Assembly (NCBI RefSeq): GCF_014269285.1
Contig: NZ_JACOAF010000020.1
Span: 186,001 to 250,000, forward strand
Direction of reading: 5' to 3'
Length of the DNA stretch: 64,000 nucleotides
Source of the DNA: Rufibacter sediminis
GTDB taxonomy: Bacteria > Bacteroidota > Bacteroidia > Cytophagales > Hymenobacteraceae
Made by a program: the position numbers and the translations under genes. Shown here piece after piece: positions 16,267 through 23,627 of this stretch. Under the pieces are notes generated by a model that was given only the letters and a program-made list of their open reading frames with translations, was not told where the DNA came from and made no database searches. Position 1 is the stretch's first letter, and each line of letters opens with the position of its first letter.

Positions 16267-18372
16267 ATGGCATTAATTAACAAGATTCGGGAGAAGTCAG
16301 GGTTCGCCATTGGCGCAATCGCTATTGGCTTGCTCATTTTCATTGTGTTGGGAGACCTGCTGGGACCAAATTCCCGGTTGTTCGGAAACAAAATGGTGGT
16401 AGGAGAAGTGGCCGGGCATGAAGTGTCTGTGCAGGAATTTGAAGCCATGTTTGAAGAGGCGAAGAACAACTACGCCAACCAGTACGGCCGCCAGCCCTCT
16501 GAAGCCGAGCTGGCTTCCCTGCGCGAGCAGACCTGGAACCAGTTAGTGTTCAAGTATGCCTTTGAAGACGAGTTTGAGAAAGTAGGTTTGGGCGTTTCCG
16601 CCGATGAGCAGGTAGACATGGTACAAGGCCGTAACGTGCACCCTGCCCTGAGACAGATGTTCACTGATCCGCAGACGGGCCAGTTCAACGTAGAGCAGGT
16701 AAAGCAGACGTTGCGTAACCTGGGCAGCATGCCTCCGGAGCAACAAGCCGCCTGGCGTAAATACGAAGCAGATTTGGCTACTGATCGCCTTCGTAACAAA
16801 TACTACAACCTGTTCACGTTCTCTAACTACGTGACCACCGAGGAAGCCAAGCGTTTCAACGCTGAGCAAAATACCAAAGCCAACATCAAGTCGTTGTTCG
16901 TGCCTTACTTCAGCATCGCTGACTCAGCCGTGAAAGTAACCGACGACCAACTGAGCGAGTACCTGAACAACAACAAAAAGAAATTTGAGGTAGAAGAAGG
17001 CCGTTCCATCACGTACGTAACCGTGCCCGTAGCTGCCTCCAAAGAAGACAGCGCCGACTACAGCACAGAAACCGCTGAACTGGCCGCTCGTTTCGCTACG
17101 ACTGAGAACGACTCCCTGTTTGTGAAAGCCGAGTCAGAAACGCCGTTCAACCCGGCGTACGTGCCGGCTAACGAACTGCCCGAAGAACTGAAAACCCAGA
17201 CCTTGGAGAAAGGCAAGCTGTACGGTCCTTTCACCCAGAACGGAGCTTTCAGCCTGTACAAGATCATGGACGTGAAAGACGGCGGAAAAGCTTCTGTTCG
17301 TGCCAGCCACATCCTGATCAAGCCAGACAACACCACGCCAGAAGCCAAAGCCGCCGCGAAAGCCAAAGCTCAAGGCATCTTAAACCAAATCAAAGGTGGA
17401 GCGAACTTCGCGCAGTTGGCTGCCCAGCACGGTACCGATGGAACTGCCTCGCAAGGCGGTGACTTAGGATGGTTCACTGAAGGACGCATGGTGCCTTCTT
17501 TTGAGAAAGCAGTATTCGCTGCCCCTGGTGCCGGTTTATTGCCTAACCTGGTAGAAACAGATTACGGCTACCACATCGTGAAAATCACCGAGCCTAAAAC
17601 TACCAGAACCTATCAGGTAGCGCAGGTGAGCCGCGCCTTGACGCCAAGCGACAATTCCCGCGAATTCGCTTTCGGCCGCGCCGGTGCCATTGCCGCCAAC
17701 AGCTCAGACCTGGAGTCCTTCAACAAGGCCGTAGCCGAAGAGAAAGGCGTGATGAAAGCCGAGGCTAGAAACATCACCACCGCTGACCGCTCTGTAAACA
17801 ACCTGCAGAACGCGCGTGAGTTAGTACGTTGGGCCTTCTCTGATGACACCAAAGTAGGTGCGGTTTCTCCGGTAATCACCATGGATGACCAGTACGTAGT
17901 AGCCGTGTTAACCGGCAAGCGTGAGAAAGGCACCGCCAAAGTAGCCGATGTGCGCGATGAACTGACTGCACTGGTACGCAATGAATTGAAAGCAAAGCAA
18001 ATCAAAGAGAAGTTAGCTTCTGCTTCTGGCTCTTTAGAGCAGATTGCCGCTAAATACGGTCCAGATGCCATTGTTCGTCCGGCCAATGATGTCACTTTAG
18101 GTGCCGCTAACATCCCGGGCTTAGGTCTGGAGCCGGTAGTGGTAGGAAAAACCCTGGGTCTGAAGCCTGGCCAGCGTACCGCTCCTATTGACGGAGAAGG
18201 TGGCGTGGTAATCGCAGAGTTGGTAAGCCTGAACCCAGCGCCTCCGATAGCCGATGTTGCTTCTGTGAAGCAGCAGTTGCAAGGTACCCGCGCGGGTCGT
18301 GTGCAAGGTGCCCTGTATGAGGCTGTGCGTAAGAACGCCAAGATTGAAGATAACCGGGTACGGTTCTTCTAA
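16267..18372 (+). CDS. PpiD/SurA-type peptidylprolyl isomerase, membrane-anchored
   Basis: A 701-aa periplasmic folding factor. Residues about 12-34 are a signal-anchor helix (GFAIGAIAIGLLIFIVLG), followed by a SurA_N-like chaperone region (EFEAMFEEAKNNYANQYG) and one clear parvulin domain at about 345-440 (RASHILIKPDN ... GGDLGWFTEGRMVPSFEKAV ... YGYHIVKI). A second, degenerate parvulin-like half follows. PpiD assists newly translocated outer-membrane proteins. It lies in the envelope-biogenesis run after lptC and the CNNM gene and ends at a clean terminator. Confidence 0.9.
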   Translation: MALINKIREKSGFAIGAIAIGLLIFIVLGDLLGPNSRLFGNKMVVGEVAGHEVSVQEFEAMFEEAKNNYANQYGRQPSEAELASLREQTWNQLVFKYAFEDEFEKVGLGVSADEQVDMVQGRNVHPALRQMFTDPQTGQFNVEQVKQTLRNLGSMPPEQQAAWRKYEADLATDRLRNKYYNLFTFSNYVTTEEAKRFNAEQNTKANIKSLFVPYFSIADSAVKVTDDQLSEYLNNNKKKFEVEEGRSITYVTVPVAASKEDSADYSTETAELAARFATTENDSLFVKAESETPFNPAYVPANELPEELKTQTLEKGKLYGPFTQNGAFSLYKIMDVKDGGKASVRASHILIKPDNTTPEAKAAAKAKAQGILNQIKGGANFAQLAAQHGTDGTASQGGDLGWFTEGRMVPSFEKAVFAAPGAGLLPNLVETDYGYHIVKITEPKTTRTYQVAQVSRALTPSDNSREFAFGRAGAIAANSSDLESFNKAVAEEKGVMKAEARNITTADRSVNNLQNARELVRWAFSDDTKVGAVSPVITMDDQYVVAVLTGKREKGTAKVADVRDELTALVRNELKAKQIKEKLASASGSLEQIAAKYGPDAIVRPANDVTLGAANIPGLGLEPVVVGKTLGLKPGQRTAPIDGEGGVVIAELVSLNPAPPIADVASVKQQLQGTRAGRVQGALYEAVRKNAKIEDNRVRFF

Positions 18373-18394
18373 GAGCAGTTAACCCGTAGATATT

Positions 18395-18432
18395 GCAAAG
18401 AGCCGCGCCACCCAGCGCGGCTCTTTGCTTTT
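18395..18432 (+). terminator. Rho-independent terminator after PpiD-like gene
   Basis: Perfect 14-bp stem GCAAAGAGCCGCGC / GCGCGGCTCTTTGC with 6-nt loop, then TTTT. Confidence 0.85.
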
Positions 18433-18443
18433 AAGCCAATTCC

Positions 18444-18479
18444 GTTTAGGGGTTGTTTTTCTTAAAACGGCACTAAAAC
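18444..18479. repeat. 36-bp palindromic element, copy 6
   Basis: GTTTAGGGGTTG / CGGCACTAAAAC arms around TTTTTCTTAAAA. It lies just after the terminator, outside the transcript. Confidence 0.7.
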
Positions 18480-18533
18480 AGTATATTGAACAGGCGTAGA
18501 ATACGTTAAGGGAGAATATAGCTGGAGAATACC

Positions 18534-20354
18534 ATGAAGAGAACGTTATTGTTGACTTGGCTACTGACCATCGGGTGTCTGGGCATGGTGCCGCAGAGCA
18601 GCGCCCAGGGCATTCCGGAGCAGATGGCCCTAGCCAAAGAATACCTGCGCCAGAACGACTACGCCAAGGCCGAAGCCCTGTTCAGCAAACTGGTGGAGCA
18701 GGAGGTGCAGTTTGGCCTGGTGTATCCAGATTACCTTAAAACCCTGCTGGGCCTGCGCAACTACAAAGAGGCCGATAAACTGGTGAAGCGGGCGCAGAAG
18801 AAATACCCAGACGTGCCCGCCTACGCCATAGATGAGGGCCGCGTGTTGCAAGCCTCCGGGAACACAGCCGCCGCAGAAAAGAAATGGGCCCAGGTGGTGC
18901 AGACCACCACGCCAGAGAACGTGTATGGCGTGGCCACCTCGTTCCAGCAGGCCGATATGTTGCCTTACGCCGAGCAGGCGTACCTCCGAGCCCGGCAGCT
19001 CAGCGGCAGCGAGAAAACGTTTGCCCCGCAGTTACTCCAGTTATATGCGTATCAGCGCAAATCAGACCTGCTGGTAGACGAAGTGCTGCGCCAGGTGAAA
19101 AACAATGCCGTGCCGCTCACGTACGCCCAGAACTTGCTGCAGAACACCCTTCGGGACGAAGAATCCCTTACCCTGCTGGAGCAGCGCCTCATGACCGCCG
19201 TACAGGCCGAACCAGAAGCCACTCCCGTGCAGGAACTGCTGATCTGGACGCTGCTGCAACGCAAAGACTTCGGGCCGGCCCTCATGCAGACCCGTGCCCT
19301 GGACCGCCGCACACAGGGCGGAGGGGCCCGCGTCCTTTCGCTCGCTGATATCAGCCTGCGCAACAAAGACTACGCCACCGCCATTGAAGGCTATACCTAC
19401 GTGATGGAACAGTACCGCACCGGCGAGCTGTGCCCCATCGCGCGGCAGCGCATCATACAGGCCCGCGAAGAGCAGGTGAAGAACACCTTTCCGCTGGACA
19501 AGGAGAAGATCAAGCTGCTGGCGCAGGAGTACGAAACGCTGTTGCAGGAACTGGGTCGCAATGACCGCACCGCCGAAGTCATCAAAGAACTGGGCGAACT
19601 GCAGGCCTTCTATCTGGATGCCCAACCCGCCGCCGTGAAAAACCTGCAGGAAGTAATTGCCATGCCGCGGGCGAAAGCCAACGTGGTTGCCGAGGCCAAG
19701 CTGATTCTGGCCGATGTGTATTTGCTGCGCGGCGAGCCCTGGGAAAGTACGCTGCTCTACAGCCAGGTGGAGAAAACGCACAAAGAGCAGCCGCTGGGTT
19801 ACGAGGCCAAACTCCGCAACGCCCGCCTCAGCTACTACAAAGGCGATTTCGAGCTGGCGCAAAGTCACCTGGATATCCTGAAGCTGGCTACCAGCCGCGA
19901 GATCGCGAACGATGCCCTAGACCTGAGTTTGCTCATCATTGACAACACCGGCATGGATACCTCGGCGGCAGCCCTGAAGGAGTACGCCGCCATTGACTTT
20001 CTGGTATTTCAGCACAAGTACCCCGAAGCCCTGGCCGCCTTGGACCAACTGCTCACCAAGTATCCCGGCCACAGCCTCACCGATGAAATCTATTTCCAGA
20101 AAGCCGAGCTACAGCAGCAGATGGGCCAGTTTGCCGAGGCCGCCCAGAACCTGCAGCGCATCATTGACAACCCCAAATACGACATCCTCTCAGACGATGC
20201 CCTGTTCCTTTTGGCCAAACTAAACGAGGAAAACCTGAAGCAGCCCGAAAAAGCCCAGGAGCTCTACAACCAGTTGCTGGTGAAACACCCCGGCAGCGTG
20301 TTCGTGGCCGAAGCCCGCAAACGCCTCCGCAAGTTAAGGGGTGATAAGGTGTAA
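18534..20354 (+). CDS. Secreted/periplasmic TPR repeat protein
   Basis: A 606-aa protein with a Sec signal peptide (residues 1-25, ...PQSSAQG) and TPR-like helical hairpins along the whole length, clearest at 26-100 (MALAKEYLRQNDYAKAEAL) and at the C-terminus (AALDQLLTKYPGHSLTDEIYFQKAEL, split here into landmarks LTKYPGHSLTDE and KAQELYNQLLVKHPGS). The C-terminal units resemble YbgF/BamD-type repeats. Probably a periplasmic scaffold; partner unknown. Terminators upstream and a 36-bp palindrome 5 bp after its stop suggest it is a single-gene unit. Confidence 0.8.
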   Translation: MKRTLLLTWLLTIGCLGMVPQSSAQGIPEQMALAKEYLRQNDYAKAEALFSKLVEQEVQFGLVYPDYLKTLLGLRNYKEADKLVKRAQKKYPDVPAYAIDEGRVLQASGNTAAAEKKWAQVVQTTTPENVYGVATSFQQADMLPYAEQAYLRARQLSGSEKTFAPQLLQLYAYQRKSDLLVDEVLRQVKNNAVPLTYAQNLLQNTLRDEESLTLLEQRLMTAVQAEPEATPVQELLIWTLLQRKDFGPALMQTRALDRRTQGGGARVLSLADISLRNKDYATAIEGYTYVMEQYRTGELCPIARQRIIQAREEQVKNTFPLDKEKIKLLAQEYETLLQELGRNDRTAEVIKELGELQAFYLDAQPAAVKNLQEVIAMPRAKANVVAEAKLILADVYLLRGEPWESTLLYSQVEKTHKEQPLGYEAKLRNARLSYYKGDFELAQSHLDILKLATSREIANDALDLSLLIIDNTGMDTSAAALKEYAAIDFLVFQHKYPEALAALDQLLTKYPGHSLTDEIYFQKAELQQQMGQFAEAAQNLQRIIDNPKYDILSDDALFLLAKLNEENLKQPEKAQELYNQLLVKHPGSVFVAEARKRLRKLRGDKV

Positions 20355-20359
20355 GTGGC

Positions 20360-20395
20360 GTTTTGAAGCCGATTTTCAGAAAAGAGCCCTAAAGC
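20360..20395. repeat. 36-bp palindromic element, copy 7
   Basis: GTTTTGAAGCCG / AGAGCCCTAAAGC arms; 5 bp after the stop of the TPR gene. Confidence 0.7.
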
Positions 20396-20437
20396 GAAGA
20401 GAAAGTCTGTGCAATGGGAAGAGCGTAAGAGCGAGGC

Positions 20438-20875
20438 TTATTCTTTCACCTCTATCTCGGGGTTCACCTCCTGCAAGGCCCGCAGAAACGATTCTTTCTC
20501 CGCCGGCGACAGGTAAATCTGGTCCCAGCGGTTGAAGTGAATGACCATGCCCTGTAAGCCCAACGCTGGTCGGAAACCCGACCAGAGGTAATGATTCTGT
20601 TGCACTCCTTTGATTTGCCGAATAGGGATGTTGCCGTGCAGCGGTCCGCACCTGAAATGCAGCGTCTCGCCGGAGATTCGGTAGTAGGTGGCAAACCACA
20701 TCCAGAGCAGCAGTCCGCTGATCAGCAGGCAGAAAAGCCCAAGGGCGATCTTCCCCGCGAGCGGCATGGAGCTTTGCAGTTCCTGCACCAAGACCACGGT
20801 AAGTAACACGGTGGTGCCCCAAATGGCCAAAGTGCTCACCCAGCTTTTGGAAGAAGGAAACGTAGGAGAAACCAT
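20438..20875 (-). CDS. PH-domain (bPH/YdbS-like) membrane protein
   Basis: A 145-aa protein. Two hydrophobic helices (about residues 14-32 and 40-62) are followed by a bacterial pleckstrin-homology-like domain: ATYYRISGETLHFRCGPLHGNIPIRQIKGV, QGMVIHFNRWDQIYLSP, and an ending typical of such domains (EKESFLRALQEVNPEIEV). These proteins sit in the inner membrane; role unknown. It is followed upstream (same strand) by a 38-aa membrane peptide gene about 92 bp away. Confidence 0.72.
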   Translation of the reverse strand: MVSPTFPSSKSWVSTLAIWGTTVLLTVVLVQELQSSMPLAGKIALGLFCLLISGLLLWMWFATYYRISGETLHFRCGPLHGNIPIRQIKGVQQNHYLWSGFRPALGLQGMVIHFNRWDQIYLSPAEKESFLRALQEVNPEIEVKE

Positions 20876-20931
20876 CGCTTTGTCTGTTGATCTTCATCAA
20901 GATAGCGAAAGGAAGCATCGTTTCTATACCA

Positions 20932-20967
20932 GTTTTACGGGTATTTTCGGTAAAAGGGCCCCAAAAC
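20932..20967. repeat. 36-bp palindromic element, copy 8
   Basis: GTTTTACGGGTA / AGGGCCCCAAAAC arms. It directly abuts the stop codon of the 38-aa gene at 20968. Confidence 0.7.
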
Positions 20968-21084
20968 TCAATCTCGGAAGAAAATAAACAGGATGGCCAG
21001 GAACAGAAAGAAAGACAGGTACATGAGGCCGTCAACCAGGCCGTAGTCTTTGTATTTGTGGTAAATCGCTTTTAATCTTTTCAC
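20968..21084 (-). CDS. 38-aa conserved-looking small membrane protein
   Basis: GTG at 21084, TGA at 20970-20968. The peptide has a basic start (VKRLKAIYHKYKDYG), LVDGLMYL, then one hydrophobic helix (SFFLFLAILFIFF) and RD at the end. The layout KYKDYGLVDGLMYL is one I recognise from short proteins in other Bacteroidota genomes. A basic N-terminus plus one helix suggests an inner-membrane peptide with its N-terminus in the cytoplasm. Function unknown. A TTG at 21129 would give a longer form but lacks support. Confidence 0.6.
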   Translation of the reverse strand: MKRLKAIYHKYKDYGLVDGLMYLSFFLFLAILFIFFRD

Positions 21085-21166
21085 GGGAATAACGCTGGTA
21101 TAAAGGATCTGCGGGTTAAAAACACCCAAGTGGCAAAAGGAGTGCCCGGTTCTCTCTCAGATTTCG

Positions 21167-21174
21167 TATTTTTG
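21167..21174 (+). promoter_or_regulatory. Bacteroidota -7 box (TATTTTTG) before recJ
   Basis: Perfect TAnnTTTG, 37 nt before the recJ ATG. No clear -33 element. Confidence 0.45.
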
Positions 21175-21211
21175 TGACCTCATTTCACAGACCAAGCCGC
21201 AGCAACAGCCG

Positions 21212-22918
21212 ATGCAGAAACGATGGGTAGTAAAGGACGCGCCGGACGCCGCAAAAGTACAGAATATTGCCAATAGCCTGAACATAGGGCATGCATTGGC
21301 GTCTATCCTTTGCCAGCGCGACATTTGCACCTTTGACGAGGCCAAATACTTCTTCCGGCCGTCTTTGGATAACCTGCATGACCCGTTCCTGCTCAAGGAC
21401 ATGGACAAGGCCGTGAACCGGTTAGTCGATGCCCTGCACCGCCAGGAGCGCATCCTGATCTACGGCGATTACGATGTGGACGGCACCACCTCGGTGGCCT
21501 TGGTCTACGGTTTCCTGCAGCCATATTTCCAGGACCGGATTGAGTACTACATCCCAGACCGCTACTCAGAGGGCTACGGCGTCTCGTTCCAGGGCATTGA
21601 CTGGGCGCAGGAGAATGGCTACAGCCTCATCATCTCCCTGGACTGCGGCGTGAAATCCATTGACAAGATCGCGTACGCCACTACCAAAGGCATTGACTTC
21701 ATCATCTGCGACCACCATTTACCCGATGAAGAGTTGCCCCAGGCCGTGGCCGTGCTGGACGCCAAACGCGCCGATTGCCCGTACCCGTACAAAGAACTGG
21801 CCGGCTGCGGCGTGGGCTTCAAGTTCATGCAGGCGTTCTGCCAACAGCAAGGCTTTGACGAAGAACCACTGTTCCAGCTTCTGGATCTGGTAGTGGTGAG
21901 CATCGCCGCCGATATTGTGCCCATCACCGGCGAGAACCGCATTCTGGCTTACCACGGGTTACAACGTTTGAACAACGGCGTGCTGCGTCCGGGTTTGCAG
22001 GCCTTGAAGGAACTGGCCGAACTGCGCAGCGAACTGGACATCACCCAGATTGTTTTCGGGTTTGCGCCGCGTATCAACGCCGCCGGCCGCATGGGTGATG
22101 CCAAACGGTCCGTGGCCATGCTGCTGGCCAAAACCAAGGAAGAAGCCTTTGACAAGGTGCAAAAAATCAACGTCTCCAACTCAGAGCGCCGCGGCCACGA
22201 CACCAGCATCACTAAGGAGGCCTTGCAGATGATTGAAGACGATGACTTCCTGCGCAACGCCTGCTCCACGGTCTTGTACAAAGAGAGCTGGCACAAAGGC
22301 GTGGTGGGCATTGTGGCCTCGCGCTGCATCGAGAAATACTACCGCCCCACCATTATCCTGACGGAGTCCAACGGAAAGGCTACCGGCTCGGCGCGCTCCG
22401 TGCATGGTTTTGACGTACACCAGGCCATTCTGGCCTGTTCTGACCTGCTGGATCAGTTTGGTGGGCACATGTACGCCGCCGGGCTCACGCTGCCCGTGGA
22501 GAACGTGCCAGCGTTTCGGGAGCGTTTTGAGCAAATCGTGGCCGAAACCATTCTGGAGGAGCAGCGGGTGCCCATGGTAGAGATTGACATGCCTCTGGAG
22601 CTGCACCAGATCAACCAGAAGTTCTTCAATATCTTAAAGCAGATGGAGCCGTTCGGCCCCGGCAACATGGCACCCGTCTTCATGAGCACCTGCGTGTATG
22701 ACACCGGCTCGGCCCGCGTGGTAGGAGACGCGCACCTCAAGCTTCGGCTCACCCAAGACGGCGAAACCTTCTTTGACGCCATCGCCTTCGGCATGGCCGA
22801 ATACTACCCACGCATCCAGAAAGGCATCCCCTTTGATGTCTGCTATTGCATTGAGGAAAACGTTTTCCGGGGAAATGTGACCTTGCAGCTCCGCATCAAA
22901 GACATCCGCTTTGCTTAA
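21212..22918 (+). CDS. recJ: Single-stranded-DNA-specific exonuclease RecJ
   Basis: A 568-aa 5'-3' ssDNA exonuclease of the DHH family, acting in recombination and mismatch repair. Metal-binding motifs are intact: GDYDVDGT (85-92), SLDCGVKS, CDHH (DHH at 167-169), followed by DHHA1 with GFAPRINAAGRMGDAKR, and GSARSVHGFDV and GGHMYAAGLTL in the C-terminal half, then an OB-like end domain (GPGNMAPVF). The ATG at 21212 fits the usual N-terminus (MQKRWVVKD). Confidence 0.95.
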   Translation: MQKRWVVKDAPDAAKVQNIANSLNIGHALASILCQRDICTFDEAKYFFRPSLDNLHDPFLLKDMDKAVNRLVDALHRQERILIYGDYDVDGTTSVALVYGFLQPYFQDRIEYYIPDRYSEGYGVSFQGIDWAQENGYSLIISLDCGVKSIDKIAYATTKGIDFIICDHHLPDEELPQAVAVLDAKRADCPYPYKELAGCGVGFKFMQAFCQQQGFDEEPLFQLLDLVVVSIAADIVPITGENRILAYHGLQRLNNGVLRPGLQALKELAELRSELDITQIVFGFAPRINAAGRMGDAKRSVAMLLAKTKEEAFDKVQKINVSNSERRGHDTSITKEALQMIEDDDFLRNACSTVLYKESWHKGVVGIVASRCIEKYYRPTIILTESNGKATGSARSVHGFDVHQAILACSDLLDQFGGHMYAAGLTLPVENVPAFRERFEQIVAETILEEQRVPMVEIDMPLELHQINQKFFNILKQMEPFGPGNMAPVFMSTCVYDTGSARVVGDAHLKLRLTQDGETFFDAIAFGMAEYYPRIQKGIPFDVCYCIEENVFRGNVTLQLRIKDIRFA

Positions 22919-22950
22919 ATCCCAGAACGGTTTATATATTGCTTTTTGAG

Positions 22951-22983
22951 ATGTAGGCGTAATCCCTTGTGGTGGCCCTTTTC
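22951..22983. repeat. 33-bp dispersed unit, copy A
   Basis: ATGTAGGCGTAATCCCTTG then TGGTGGCCCTTTTC; aligns over its length with 30675-30707. Each copy begins about 15-32 bp after a plus-strand stop (recJ and GH3). Confidence 0.5.
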
Positions 22984-23108
22984 CGTTCCCATGTCTTCTC
23001 CCACTAGGACGCGGATTTACTTCCGAGCCTTTTTCTTCTCCATATTCCTCTATGGCGCGGAAGTTCCTTCCGTGCCTTTCCTTATTTCCGAGCTATTACT
23101 CCGCCCGC

Positions 23109-23132
23109 CGTTGTTGGTGTTCTCACCAACAA
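23109..23132. repeat. 24-bp GTTGTTGGTG palindrome, copy B
   Basis: Same 10-bp arms as 4183-4206, loop TTCT. Confidence 0.7.
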
Positions 23133-23507
23133 CCTCTACTGCCGCTCCGGTTAGCTATCCGTCATTACTCTCCACTTCTTTGTTGCCAAGCCTTGTGGCT
23201 GCAGACGCGGTCTGCCCGCGTTTGTCACTTTTCTCCTGGATGAGAAAAGTAACCAAAAGAATCATGAAGAAAAGAAACTCGCTGACGCTCAGACAGTCTT
23301 TTCTTCACTAAAAGGTACCACCTGGTGAAAGCCTTCTGTTTCATAGCCCGCGTAAGCCGTTGCTGCTGGCGACGTTCTTGCCTGCGCTGTAAAGGCTTGG
23401 GAACCGTTGCAATACCTTTATCGTCCTGCGGACGGGGGAGAGAGCGTGGGGGAGGAGAATAGTTTATGGGAGAGTTCCCCTCCTTGGAGGGCTAGGGGTG
23501 GGTTGTC

Positions 23508-23543
23508 GTTTCAGGGCCATTTTCTTAAAAACAGGTCATAATC
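23508..23543. repeat. 36-bp palindromic element, copy 9
   Basis: GTTTCAGGGCCA / ACAGGTCATAATC arms; right arm decayed. About 85 bp upstream of the S9 peptidase gene. Confidence 0.6.
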
Positions 23544-23627
23544 AGCATTAACCGGGGAGAAGTTCGCATGTGAAAGGCAGATCGTGTATTTTTAGACTTC
23601 CTTACACTACCTAACTTCTCCCTTATC

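Larger units (their letters stand above)
22919..23627. other. 709-bp gene-free region built of dispersed repeats
   Basis: No gene I can support. From left: a short GTAGG...GGTGGCCCTTTTC unit also found at 30675-30707, the GTTGTTGGTG palindrome copy B, a stretch with GAGAAAAGTAACCAAAAGAATC (shown as GAGAAAAGTAACC and AAAAGAATC) that looks like a widespread Cytophagales repeat unit, a CCCCTCCTTGGAGGG hairpin with GGGGTGGG near 23477-23503, and a 36-bp palindrome at 23508-23543. The ORF 22946-23311 is compositional and crosses the repeats. Confidence 0.5.

Noticed and set aside
22946-23311. 121-aa ORF after recJ
   Set aside because: It runs through several repeat units and has no recognisable domain or start context.
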